Below are positions 10,032-22,500 of a stretch of DNA of 64,000 bases, piece by piece. Position 1 is the stretch's first letter, and every line of letters begins with the position of its first letter. Under the pieces are notes generated by a model. That model ran no database searches. It worked only from the letters and a program-made list of their open reading frames with translations, and was not told where the DNA came from. Where the stretch lies: contig OZ218954.1 in the NCBI GenBank assembly GCA_965112735.1, forward strand, positions 4,216,001 through 4,280,000, read 5' to 3'. Source of the DNA: Phaeosaccion multiseriatum (Eukaryota; Ochrophyta, other classes). The translations under genes were made by a program, and so were the position numbers.

Positions 10032-12140
10032 ATGGAGACTGCCGCTGGCCCAGCTGCTGCGGAGGGGGCGGAAGCAAGCGCCGGCGACTGGCTGACAGGG
10101 CTGGTGCTGCCCCGAGCTACGGGGGCCTCTTCTCGGAGAGGCTCGGCGGCGGCGGCGGCGATGGGCATGGGGGGGGAGGCAGGAAGGACTAACGCGAGAA
10201 CAACAAACAGCAACAACGACACGGCAGACCCGAGCCCCGTGACCTCTGCCCCTGGGAACAACGGTGGCGATGACCTGGCGGAGAGAGAGCAGCCCGTGGC
10301 TGGCAGTGGCAGCGGCAGCGAGAGCCAAAGCCCATACACCAATGGGCCCTTTCCAGGGACGTGGCTTGTGAAAGCTATTCTACCAGGCAGCACCGGCAGC
10401 AGGGAGGGGAGCGGAACAGTCAGCGGAGGCGCCGTCGACAAGGGCGCTTCTCAGAGCGGTGATGCGTCTGTGGAGGAGGGAACGACGCCAGCGAGCAAGG
10501 AGGCCTTCCCCCCAGCCTCAGCAGTTGGTGCTGCAGCAGGAGTGCACGGAGGGAGTGGAAGTGGAGGACACGCAGAGGAGGGGGCAAGTGAGGGCAGCAA
10601 CCCTTCCCAGTGGCTTATGGGGATGATGAATATGGGTGGCGGCGGCAGTGGGGGCGGCAGTAAGAAGAGCACCAAGGGGAAGGGAAGCATAAGTCAGGAG
10701 GTGACCAAGCCCAAGACGAACGACGACTCAGAGTCTGGCAAAGGAGAGGAAAGCGAAGCCTCCACCTCCACCCCTGCTGATGTACCACCAACTGCTGCGG
10801 CGGTTGCTGCTGCTACTGTTTCTGCTCCTCCAGAGCACCAAGAGGCCTCAATTGCCGCCTCCTCCCCCCCCTCTGCGACGGAGGGGAGCGAGGGCGAGGA
10901 TGGCTCGCAGAGCGGGGTGGCGCAGGCCAAGGCCTCTGTCTCACCAACTGCTGCACAGCCCACCGGGGGAGAGGTAGTGTCGACCTCGAACTCAAACTCG
11001 GCTCCAGCCCCGGCCCCGGTAGCACCGCCTGCCACCAGAGGCAGAGCCAGACCCACCGGGAGTCCTGACACCAACCGCTCCGGTAGTGCGGGACCGGTCC
11101 CTCCCGCCACAAGCGCGAGCAGCGATGGCACAGTTGGTGATACAGCAGCAGTAGCAGCTTCTCCTTCCGGCGTAGCAGGAGCAAGAAGGGATGGCTCGAA
11201 TGAGCCCGGGGGGCCTGTCCCTACCCTTCCACGCGGGGGAGGGCGTGGTGGTAGCAGCAGCGTCGGTCGGCGGGGAGAGACGGAACGAGAAACAGCAGCA
11301 ACAGCAACAACAACTCGGATACCACTCCCCGGAGGGAACCGGAGCCGTCCCACAAGCAGATCTGCCAGCCGATCCGCCAGCCTCAGCCGACGCCGGAGCA
11401 ACAGTGCCAGCGGTGTTAGCGTGGCCGAGGCCTTCGCTCTAGCAGCGGCGGCGGTGGGGTCTCCGGCGGGGACGATGGAGGGTTTCTCCTCCGAGGCGAA
11501 GGGTGCGGCCGTTGCTGCTGCTGCTGCTGCTGCTGGCTCCGGGGTCGGGAGTGGGAAGATTGCGAGCCCAGTGCGACGGAGTGCCAGCTACGACGGCAGC
11601 GGCAGTGGCAGCCGTGACAGTAGTACCAACGGGCGTAGGAGGAGTGGGAGTGGGGGTGGGAGTCTTGCTGAAGCCCAACAGGCAGCGGATGCAGCACGAG
11701 CGGAGACGCGGTGCGGCAGTGGGCGCTTCAGTGGAGGTATCGTCCGCAGCGGCAGCAGCAGCAGCAGCCTTGGAGAGGGCAGCAGCAGCGCCGCCGCAAA
11801 GGCTGGAGGAGGAGGAGGAGCAGGAGGCAGTGGTCGTATCGGCAGTGGTCGTATCAGCGGCAGCATAAGTGGACGAGGAAGTGGTAGCATCCCCTCCCGA
11901 AGCACCAACACCAGCACCGGCACCAGTGCTGTGGGTGGAGCAGCCGTGGCATCTGCTGCCACCGCCGCCTCCACCCCAAGGAGAAAGGGTCAGGCTCCCA
12001 CTCTGGCGACGGGGAAGAAGACAAAGTTGGCGTCGACGGCTACGCCTTCAAGGGGGGGGGGCAAAGGTCGCACGGCGATGGATGCTACCGTGCCTGGGAG
12101 GCTCGCCACTGTCGGCAAGAAGACCCCTGCGGTGCGTGCG

Positions 12141-12172
<32 letters not shown>

Positions 12173-15100
12173 CTTCTTCTCTCTCATGATCACAAGCGAG
12201 ATGTACCTTTACTCACCCCACCTTCTCTCCTTGCCCTCCTTGCGACTCCCTTCCCCTTCCCCACCCGTCCACTGCCATCCCTACTACAGACGAAGCGGCC
12301 CATGGCAGGAGGAAGCAGCACCACTTCCTTACGTTCCACCACCACCACCGCTGCTACGCCCTCCAAGGCGCCTTCCAGTGCCATCCGTTCCTCCTCGACG
12401 AAGGCGTCAATGGCCACACCCACAGCAGCACCAGTGACTCGGGCGGCCATTAACCTGGCCCGTACAGCTCCGGGATCGGCCTCCATTGTAGGCAGGCGCA
12501 CTGTCCAACACGTGGTGGTGCAGAAGGAGGGGTCGCGGGCTGCCACTTGTGCCGTTGCTCCTTCGAGCAGCACCAATAGGAGTCTCCTGGTGAGTAGGTT
12601 GACTGGACACCCAAGGGAGGAGGGGAAAGTGGAGGAGGAGGAGGAGGAGGAGGAGGGTGCTGTCTGTTCTCCGTGCTTGCTCTGTGGTGTCTGGTCCTTT
12701 ATTTATCCCTTACAACGCCGCCTCCTTCCCATCCTCCTCCTCCTCCCCTGACATTCCCACCTGTCCGACTAGGCTGCGAAGCAAGCCAAAGAGAAGTTCC
12801 AGGAGAAGCGTCGAGCGGAGTTGGCGCTGCAGAAGGAGAAGGAGGATCAAGACATGTTCAGAAATAAGATGAGGTGAGTGAGAGGGCGGGCAGATGGGTA
12901 AGGGAAGGAGGAAGGAGAGTGGGTGCGGGGGCATGTGTGTGTGTGGGTTAGTGGGTGGGTGAGTGAGTACGTGAGGGGTCGAGGAAGGGAGGGAAGGAGT
13001 GGGTGTGGGTGAGCAACGGGGTGGGGGAGTGCGTTAGCGATTTCTTGATTGATTTGAGTGATCAACGCGTCCTTCCTGTGAGTGGTGGTACAAACCTTCA
13101 AGCCCACGCGTCCCGTATGCTTACTCACTCACTCGTTCTCACTCTCTCTCACTCGTTCTCACTCTGTCTCACTCTCTCTCACTCGTTCTCACTCTCTCTC
13201 ACTCTGTCTCTCTCTCACTCTCACTCTCTCTCACTCTCTCTCACTCGTTCTCTCTCTCTCTCTTGGGTATCTGCTGTCTCCTGTTTCCGATGCCCTGTGC
13301 CCTGTGCCCGCCCCTGTGTGTGTGTGTGTGTGCGTGCACGTACCTTACCTACACCAGACTCGAAGCGGCGGCTGTGGCGGAGAAGAAGGAGGCAGAGAGA
13401 AAGCAGCGCCTCTCTCAGGAACAGCGCAAGAGACAGCTCGAGGCAGAGGTACGTGTTGTTACTTAAGGTTATCTTACCGTACATTACGCCACCCTATGTG
13501 GGGGGGGGGGGTGAGGGCTGGGCTGTGGGCATATGAGGCCACCCTCCCCGTCTTTTGCGGGGCTTCTTTTCTTGGTCTCGTCCTGCCTTGGTGGCTGGCC
13601 TTGGCTCAAGCGATATTGACTGCCTGCCACCGCTTGCGGCTACTGTAACACCAACTGCTGCTACAGGCCAAGCTCAAGAGCCAGAAGGCGAAAGAGCGCA
13701 CACTGGATGGAGAGATGAAGAGCAAGAGCTACAGGTACGCGTACAAGTAGAGGCATACGGGTAGAGGGGGGAGGGAGGGAGACACAGAGAAAATGGCATA
13801 CAGAGTTGTGTACAAAGTGAAACGCCCATTCTCTCGTTCCCGGGGAGCATTCTCCCCCCGGGGAGTTGCTCCAGAACAGGAGGAGCGGAGACAGAGGAGC
13901 GCCAGAGCATGATTTTGGGGGCAATGAAGCCAAGGGAGGGCTGCTACCTGTCTCTCTCTCTCGCGTGCGCGATTCTCTCTTTCCTTTTTTCTTTATCCCT
14001 TTCTCCTTCCCTTCCCATGTGCCTCTAATCTCCCTCTCTCCCTCCCTCTGCAGAGAGGCCCAGGACAATCTCAGGAAGGCGGAAGCATCACGCAGAAGGA
14101 TGTCCATCATGGATAGAGAGAAGCTCCGCTCCAACGCGAAGGAGGGATCGCTCAAGCTGGCCAAGCAGGAAAAGGCAGCGGACAGGTGAGGGGGCAATGG
14201 CAGTAGGTGGTAGAGGATGGCAGAGGATGGCAGCGCTCAAACAGGCCAAGTAGAGTCCCCTGATACACTAACTTGCTCTCCCACTCCGTCTTACCATTCG
14301 CTCACCCACTCACAGGGTCCGTTTCGACGAGTCTCGCGCGACGAGTGAGAGCGTGGTGGCCGTGGCGCGAGAGACGAAAGACAAAAGGCGCCAATCCATC
14401 GCTTTCCGCAGCGCCGCTACCTTCATGGAGAGGAAGGTGCGTGCGTGTGTGGGTGCGTGCGTGCGTGGGTGCGTGTGCGCGTGAGTGAGTCAGGCAGTGA
14501 GGGCAGGGGTTACGAGGTGCTGAGAGGTTGGTGCTCCGCTCTGTGTGTCTTTTGTGAACAGCTCTCCGCTCCTCTTGTCCTCTCTGGGTGTCTCCCAGCA
14601 CCAACCACAGCACAGGTCATGCCCACTCACCCACTCACCACCCGCTTCGGTCCTCGCCATCCACTCCTCTACTCTCTCGCTCACCCACTCACCACCCTCC
14701 GGTGAATACGTCAATTGCATACGTCAATGTGCCATTTGTAACTGTCCTGTACCACATCAATAACACCAACAGGTGCGAGAGCAGCAGGCGGAGCTCGAGC
14801 GGCAGATGAGAGAGGAAGACTCCAAGCTTAGCGAGCTGGAGAGACAAGATGTGAATGCGTATCACCAACAGCAGCAGCAGAACCGCCGCAAGTCCATGGC
14901 TTGGAGGGCGGACACTGCCATGAGGCACCGCAAGATGAAGAAGGAGGAGTCCCTGTCCATGTGAGTGCGTGAGCTAGGGAGGGAGGGAGGGAGTAGGCGA
15001 GGAAAAGAGATGCGCGAGGGGAAGGAGGGATAGGGGAGCGAGTAAGAGGGCTCCACTTTCCTGTAGTATGTGGTTATGCCCACCTTTTGTCCGTCCTTAC

Positions 15101-18100
15101 TCCTACCACTCGCTTCGTTCTTTCGCCGATGTCTCGTCTCTTTGTCTCCCTCACTCTCACCGCCCCCCCCTCTCTCTCTCTCCCTCACTCCTCCTTCCTC
15201 TCCCCCACCCCCCTATCCCTTCTCTCTCTGTCTCTATCAGGCTGGAGGACGTGTCTGAAGAAGTGGAGAGTAAGCACGAGGACAGACTTGACGTGCAGAG
15301 CGCCGAGCAGCGCCAGAGGGCCCTCAATCGCCAGTCGCTAGCAGGACGGGCGGACATTGCGAGGCGCAATGCCGAGCAGAGGCGTGAGGATGAGGCCGCT
15401 GCGGTGGATGCGATTGTGGAGGAGGTGGAGAGCAATCAGCAGACCAGAGAGGACTTTAACGCCCACGCAGATCGTATGAAGGCGCGCGATCGCCAGTCTA
15501 TGGCGGGGAGGAGGGAGATTGCGAAGGCGATGGTGGCGATTAGGCGCGAGGAAGAGAGCGCTGCGGTGGATGCGATGGTGGAGGAGGTGGAGAGCAATCA
15601 GCGGACGAGGGAGGACTTCAATGCCCACGCCGATCGCATGAAGGCGCGAGATCGCCAGTCTATGGCGGGGAGGAGGGAGATTGCGAAGGCGATGGTGATT
15701 CTCCGACGTGAGGAGGAGAGCGCTGCGGTGGATGCGATGGTTGCGGAGGTGGAGAGCAATCAGCAGACGAGGGAGGACTTCAATGCCCACGCCGATCGCA
15801 TGAAGGCGCGAGATCGCCAGTCTATGGCGGGGAGGAGGGAGATTGCGAAGGCGATGGTGATTCTCCGGCGTGAGGAGGCGGAGGAGGATCTCGAGAAGCT
15901 AAAGGAGGAGCTTGTGAGTCGACAAGAGGGTCGAGAGGATGTTCGGGCGCATCTTCAATCTCTCCAGGAGGAGGAAGAAGAAGAGCTGGAGGGGAGGAGG
16001 GAGGTGGCGAAAGCCGAGAGGGAGGTGAAGAAGCAAGAAGAAGTGGCGCGGTATGAGGAGCTTCGCAGTCAATTGACGGCCAATCAGGAGACGCGAGAGG
16101 ACTTTGCGAAGCACGCGGCGGCGCTCCAGGAGGAGGAGGAAGAGGTGGCGGCATCGAGGAGGGAGGTGGTGAAGGCCAAGAGAGAGGCGAGGAGGGAGAG
16201 GGCGGACATCTCTCACCAGAATGCTGTGCTTGAGGTGGAGGAGAGACACGCTGCTCGCAAGGAGGCTGAGGAGGTAGCAGCTCTGGCGAAGGAGGAGGAG
16301 AAGAAGGAGGCGGAGCGGCGGAGGGAGGTGGCCAAGGCCCGTGTGGGGGAGAGGAAGAGGCGTGAGAGTGCAGACCGGGAGGCGCTGGTGAAGGAGATTG
16401 AAAAGAAGCAGGAGAGCCGGCAGGACCTTGCTGCACATGCTGCTCGGCTGAAGGAGGAGGAGGAAGCAGAGCTGGTGCGTCGACGGGCAGCGGCCAAGGC
16501 ACTGGCAATGGGACGGAGGGAGGAGGAGAGTAAAGCGCAAGCTGCGGTGCTGCGAGAGATTGGAGAAAAGCAGGAGGCGAGGGAGGATGAGGAGGTCCAC
16601 CGGGCAACGCTGAGGGCAGAAGACGAAGCGGAGGCGCTGCGGCAGAGGGAGAGGGTGAAGGCGGAGAGGGAGGCGAGGAAGAAGGAGGAGAGGGAAGCGC
16701 AAGAAGCGGTACTGAGACAAATTGAGGCCAATCAGGAGACTCGAGAGGACTTTGCGAGGCATGTGGATGCGCTCAAGGAGGAGGAGGAAGATAAGGTGCT
16801 GGGGGTGAGGAGGGAGGGGGCAAAGGCGGAGAGGGAGGCGAGGAAGCAGGGGGAGAGGGCGGGGCATGAGGCGGCGGTGAAGCAAGTGGAGGAGAGGCAC
16901 GAGGCGAGACAAGACCAACAACTGTATCTAGAGAACCAACGTGCGATGGAGCGGCTGTCGCTGGAGGGCCGAGGGGAGGTGACCAGGGCGGGGGTTGCAA
17001 TGGATAAGGAGGCAGAGTTGAGGCGCTTGGAGACTCGTGCGGAGGAGGTGGAGATGAGGCAGCAGGAGAGAGAGGACGTGGCGGCGTACGAGCGGCGGAT
17101 GGCGGAGGAGCGGCGGGCGTCGGCGGGGCTCCGGCATACAACGGCGGTGGCGAGTCTGATGGCAGTGGATGGCCGGGCAGGCGGTGCTGATGCTGCTCCT
17201 GCTGGTGCTGTATCACCAACTGCTGCTGCTGCTGCAAGGGAGGAGTCCCTCCGAGCCAGCCATGACAGCACTTTGGCCATGGAGCGACTTGCTCTTGGCG
17301 ACAGCAGGGAGAGTGTCGAGACTGCCCAGACGGTCGAGGAGGAGGAAGTGGTGGAGGAGGAGGAGGAGGAGGAGGAGGAGGAGGAGGAGGAGGAGGAGGA
17401 AGAGGGCTCTGCGTTGGCGCGGACGATGGAGTCGGCGAGAGCAATCGCGGAGGAGAAAGCGGCCGAGGACGAACAGGAGGCGCTCAGGCAAGAGGAAGGG
17501 AGGAAGGCGTTTGAGGCATTGGTCAAACAGGCGGATGCGGAAGAGAAGGCGAATGCCCTCAAGGAAGCTCAGGCTGAGAAAGAGGAGGCAGAGAGGCAAG
17601 CGGAGGCGGCTGAGAAGGAGGCGTTGTTGGCGAAGCAGGCTGCGGCAGAGAAGGAGGCTGCCCTCAAGCAGGCTGAGGCAGAGAAGGAGGCCTTGGTCAA
17701 ACAGCTTGAGGCTGAGAGGGAGATTGCGATCAAACAAGCCCAGGCTGACAAGGAGGAGGCGCAGAAGCAGGCAGAGGCGGCAGAGAAGGAGGCATTGTTC
17801 AAGCAGTCTGAGGTTGACAAGGAGGAGGCCCTCAAGCAGGCTGAGGCCGAGAAGGAGGCCTTAGTGAAGCTAATTGAGGCGGAGAAAGAGGCCTTAGCCA
17901 AGCAGCAGCTCGAGGCCGAGAAGGAGAAGGATGCCTCTCTACGACTTCAGGAGAAGAAGCAGCGCCAGGGGGAGGGGGAGGAGAGGCCGGCCACGAGGGA
18001 GGAGCTGGAGGCTTACGCCGATGCCCTTCTCGCGAGCCCTCTCAAGACAAAGCTGCCTCCGAACCGGAGGCAGAGCTCGAGAAGGCTTGCTGACAACGGC

Positions 18101-18949
18101 AACACAGCTGCTGCTGGTGCTGCTGCTGGTGCTGCCATCATCAGTGCCAGTGGTGTGGCCGCGGGTGTGGCAGAGGGTCAGGCTGAAGCGGAGGCTGATA
18201 CTGCTGGTGCTGCGGGGTTGAGGGAGGATGACGGCATGGGGGGTCAAGGACAGGAGGAGGAGGACGAGAACGAGAAGGAGGTGGTGGAGGAGGAGAGGGA
18301 GGAGGGGAAGCAGGCGCGCGGCCACGATCAGAGCGAGGAGGAGCAGAGGTGGCACGGAGAGGAACAGGGGGATGAGCAGGAGGGAGGTGAGGGAGGCGGG
18401 ATCTCCGCGACAGCTCCACCCACCAAGACCGAGGAGGCGGAGGAGGCAAAGAAGAAGGGTGCGACGGGCCGCAGGAGGTCCAGTTTCAGTGCTGCCGCTG
18501 CCCGAGCGGCGTCGCAAATGGCCGCAGCGCTGAGAAGCAGCAGTGGCAAGGGTAAGGGCAAGAGCAAGGAGGAGAAGAAGGAGAAGAAGAGGGAGAAGAA
18601 GGCCAAGAAGGCAGAGAAGAAGGAGGAGAAGAAGAAGACCAAGGCCCTTCAGGCTATGGGGGACGCTGCGGCGTTGTTACCCGACTGCTCTCAGAAGAGC
18701 GCTGCTGTGGCCTCTGGTAAGGGGGCTCCAGTGGCGGCGACTAAGCAGTTGGTGGTACAGGAGGGCGGGGAGCAGGAGAACAGGAAGGAGGGGAAGAAGC
18801 AAGAGGCGGTGGCGCATGGGGGGGGGCTGCCTCTGACGCCTCGTGCGGCTCGCGCGGCAAGGGTGGCAGCTCGGGCGGACCGCATAGAGCAGCAGCAGAG
18901 GGAGCTCTACCAGAGGGAGCTCCAGCAGCAGCACGGCCCCTCGGCGTGA
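10032..18949 (+). CDS. Giant coiled-coil protein with phased RRxS-type repeats
   Basis: Nine exons keep phase: 10032-12131, 12290-12589, 12773-12873, 13358-13448, 13667-13734, 14054-14185, 14316-14436, 14773-14960 and 15241-18949 (TGA), for about 2,269 residues. The first ~800 residues are Ser/Gly/Ala/Thr-rich and disordered. From about residue 800 the protein is a highly charged alpha-helical coiled coil built of ~54-residue units. Each unit opens with a basic-Ser motif (RRMSIM, RRQSIAFR, RRKSMAWR, NRQSLAGR, DRQSMAGR), followed by a Glu-rich stretch and REDFNAHADRMKARD or a variant. Three units (15488-15870) are near-identical at DNA level with a 162-base period. A Glu run (17340-17405) and KQAEAEKEALVKQ-like heptads follow, then a Lys-rich tail. 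No known family is recognised. A cytoskeletal or scaffold role is guessed from composition only. The RRxS motifs resemble basophilic-kinase sites. Confidence 0.75.
15424..15880 (+). repeat. 162-base coding tandem repeat, three near-identical copies
   Basis: The landmark GATCGCCAGTCTATGG recurs at 15488, 15650 and 15812, giving a 162-base (54-codon) period. The copies differ at only a few positions, so they are recent or homogenised. More diverged units continue to about 17150. Confidence 0.9.
17340..17405 (+). repeat. GAG trinucleotide run encoding poly-Glu
   Basis: An uninterrupted GAG run in the last exon of the coiled-coil gene, encoding about 20 consecutive Glu residues. Confidence 0.85.
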
Positions 18950-19561
18950 AGGGGATGGGATGGCAGCAAATGGGGAGGGGACGGGAGGGAGGGGATTTGT
19001 ACTGGGGTGGGAGGGGGCCTTGTAATTTATTTATTTAGAGGTGGGGCAGGGCAGACCAGGGCAGGGCAGAGATGAGGTTAGGTTTGCAGGGGGGGGATTA
19101 CTGTTGGGTGTATGCGAAAAGTCAGGATTTTGGAATTTGCAGGGTGGGGCAGCAATGGAAGGAAGGAGGGGGGTTATTGGAAGACCACTGAGTGCACCCC
19201 TCCCGGGTCATCATGTTAGGTCAGGCTCATCGCCACTCAGTGCTCCCCTCCTGGGGCGGGCCTCTCCCGGGGCGAATGTAGAAGACAAACTTGGCACATA
19301 AAATAAAAGAAAAGGTAGAGAGAGCAGTCAAGCAAGCGTGTACTTCTAATGGGCCCCGTGAGCCAGCGCTCTGCTTGCTATCTCCAAAGCTTGTCTTTGT
19401 CTGCCATCCATTACCATCTCCTCTTCCACCCTCGCGTCCCATCCACTGCCTTAGTCAACAAAAAGACCCTTTGGAAGTCAACAAATGATTCTCCCCCTTG
19501 TATGTCAATTATAATTGACATACAAGGGCCCCCCCGCGACCTTGGAACCAAAATCGCTCCC
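18950..19561. other. Intergenic region with upstream palindrome
   Basis: This holds the 3' flank of the coiled-coil gene, including an A/T-rich TTTATTTATTTAG stretch near 19026, and the upstream region of the methyltransferase gene. The only striking element is the 34-base palindrome at 19495-19528. Confidence 0.5.
19495..19528. promoter_or_regulatory. Perfect 34-base palindrome upstream of methyltransferase ATG
   Basis: The half-site CCCTTGTATGTCAATTA is followed immediately by its exact reverse complement with no spacer, then a C-run. It ends 33 bases before the ATG at 19562. It could be a dimeric transcription-factor site, a cruciform or a 5' UTR hairpin. The symmetry is observed; the function is not known. 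Confidence 0.6.
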
Positions 19562-22500
19562 ATGGAGCGCCTCGCAGATGCTTGTGCGGAGGAATTGGCA
19601 TCGATTCCCTCCTTGGAGCCGAAGCAGAGGCGGCAGGTGCAGGGGGTGGTGCTTCGGTTGGTACTGCTGTCGTCCTCGTTAGGGATAGGAGGAGGAGGAG
19701 GAGGAGGAGGACGAGGAGCAGGGCGCCCAGGCTCGACGACGAAAAAGAGCTTCGCCTCTCTCGATGAGTGCGCGCAGGCTATTCGAAGCCGGCTTGGGGG
19801 AGGGGGGGGGGGCAGTGATGGTGGTGAAGCAGCAGATGAAGGGGGGAGGGGGGGCGATGATGCATCTACCATGCCCCTCCTCTCCGGAGCAGGCGTCTCA
19901 CCGGAAGACTTGGACTGGTGCAGCTTCGTTCTTCAGGCAGCACTCCTGGATGGGGCCTCGTCTGGGGTGGCGGCCGAGGCTGCTCGACTCATTGCTCTTC
20001 CCCTCTGTCGGAGAGACTTGCAAGCAGGGCTCCCCCTTCTCGACTTGTGTCTGCGGCATGCCGGCCTGCCAAGCAGCACAACAGGGGCAGGGACAGAGGC
20101 AGGGGTTGGGGTAAGGGCAGGGGCGGGCAGTGATACTTCTTCTCTGCAGAGATTGGAAGCGATGGTGCTTCATCTCCTGGACCAAATGGCTGATCAGCGA
20201 GGCTACAGCAGTCATACAGGTGGCAGCAGCGGTGGTGGTGACACGGGACGGTCACACGCTTTCCCAGCATCCTCCTCCGCCGATTTGCGCTGCTGCTGCG
20301 AGATTGCTGCGTTCGTCCTGGAGCGAGAGGATGAGTCTGAGTGTGGCAACAGCAGCGTCAATAGTCTCCCCATCCCGGAGTCGACAAGTGGTAGCATTCC
20401 TATTAATCTTCGTGGCAGGGCGCCGGCCGCCGGGGGCTTTCGCTGGAGTGTGCATCAGCGTGTAGTGAGTGCACTCATGTCTCGCTCTCTCCCTACGGCA
20501 CTCAAGAGGCCGCTGGCTCTGAGGCTGGCACCGGCCCTCTACGAGGGGGCGGAGAGAGGGGGGGCTGGTCCTGACACCCGGCTGTTGGAGGAGGTGAGAG
20601 AGGCTGCTCTCCTGCTGAAAAGAAGGGGAGGGGAGGGGGGGAGAGGAGAGGAGGGGAGAGGAGGGGAGAGGAGGCAATGGCGAAGGAGTCGTGCAAATGC
20701 TTCTCTCCTTTCCTCCACAGAATGCCCTGACGCTTCTCCCTCTCCTCCCCCTGCCGTTTGCGTTTTGCCTTTTGCCTGCGGTACCCTCCGTACCCTTGAC
20801 CCATGCAATGCCCTTCTGACTGACACACAAACTGAAACTCACAGAGCTGGAGAGTGGTTGTGGCGCTGATGCTGGGCCCCGTGTTGCAGGGCAGTGCCGA
20901 AGAGGAGGACAGAAAGGTGCGTGCCCCCATCGCGTACGTGCGTGCGTACGTAAGTGGTGCGTGGTGTGTGTTTGCATTGGTGTTGTAAGGAAAGCATGAA
21001 GGGCTGACTGGAGGCCCAATTCCCTGACGAAAGATACCCAAGAAAGATCCAACCACGCCGTCCATGTCTCACCCTCTGCCCCTCTATCATGAATGAGCTC
21101 TACTTTATGTACGTAACTATCATACCCTAACACTCTTCCCTCTGGTACCCTGCACTGCCTGGCTGTACACATCTGCTCTGCCTTGACCCATCCCATATAC
21201 CTCTCTGCCCTGCCCTGCTCTGCCCTGCCCATATGCCGCTACCCTGCCCTACCCTGCCCATACACCTCTACCCTACCCTACCCTCTCCCTCTCTTTCCTC
21301 TTCAGAAGGAGCAGCGCGAGCTAGGAGCAGCCCTCCTCTGCGTCCTCCTCCCGTCCTTCCTGCGAACTCTAACGAGCCCACCCGCCGCCCTCCGACCCGA
21401 GCTGGGGGAGATGGTGCTCGCCTGCCTCGTATCGGAAACCAAACAGTCCGCTCGAAGCAACAACAGGGGCCGGGGAACGGGCGGGGACATCAACGCCAAG
21501 AGGGGCCTGCATGTTCTGCAATTGCTTCTCGATTGGCTCAGGCGGAGCGGCAGAGGAAAGTGGCATGTACCAATCCCACCCCACTCTCTAGCTCTACATC
21601 TCTTCCTCCCCCACCTCTCTCTCTAACTCGTTGTCCTCTCTCTTGTCTCTCTCTCTCTCTCATCTCTTTTTCATTGTCTCTTCTCCTGTTGTCTCTCTCG
21701 TCTAACTTTCTGCCACTCCCTCCCTCCGTCCCTCCCTCCGTCCTCCCTCTACCTCTCTCTCTCACTGTCTCTCCTTGTCTCCAGATGGCGGTATTGCATG
21801 GTCTGAGGGCAGGGGCAGCGGGCTGCAGGAGTGGACTCGCTACGCCAAGGTCATGGAGACTCTGCAGGAGGAGTTCCTGCCGAACCTCGTTCAGCAGGTA
21901 GGGGAAACGCACGCACACACACACACACACACAGAGAAACGCAGAGCACACACGCTCGCACGCACCACACGCACACATACGCACGCGCACGCGCACGCGC
22001 ACGCACACACAACACACGCACAACCGCACTTTCCTCTCTTGCATGAAACGCTGCCTCTCGATTGATATGTGCCCCCCTCCCTCCCCACCAGGTGTGGCCA
22101 AGTGTGTCAATCATAGCCCGTGCTGCCACTAGTGAGGCCTCTGCGGCCGCCCTAGTAAGGGCGTGCGCCATCAGAGAGGCAGCTGCAGCAGTTGGTGATA
22201 CAGCAGTTGGTGATCAGCAGCAGCTGTTGGTGACTCAGCAGGAGGAGGCGAGCGGTGAAGGCGGCCCTCCTTGCTTGCCGAGGTACACAAGTAGTCACGA
22301 TCCGTGTGTGTGCGTGAGTGATGTGGTTGTGTGTGTGTGTGTGTGTGTGCGTGTGCGTGTGCGTGTGTATGTGCATGTGTACGTGTGTGTGGTGTTAACC
22401 CGAGCGCACACCCTCTTCCCCCCTCCCCACCCACCTTTCTGTCACCCAACGCCATACTGCCCACCCTACGAAGGGTCTGACGTAACTCAACTGAAGCTAA

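Noticed and set aside
15822-17562. Long antisense ORFs opposite the coiled-coil gene
   Set aside because: They mirror the biased Glu/Lys/Arg codons of the sense gene and have no domain or splice support.
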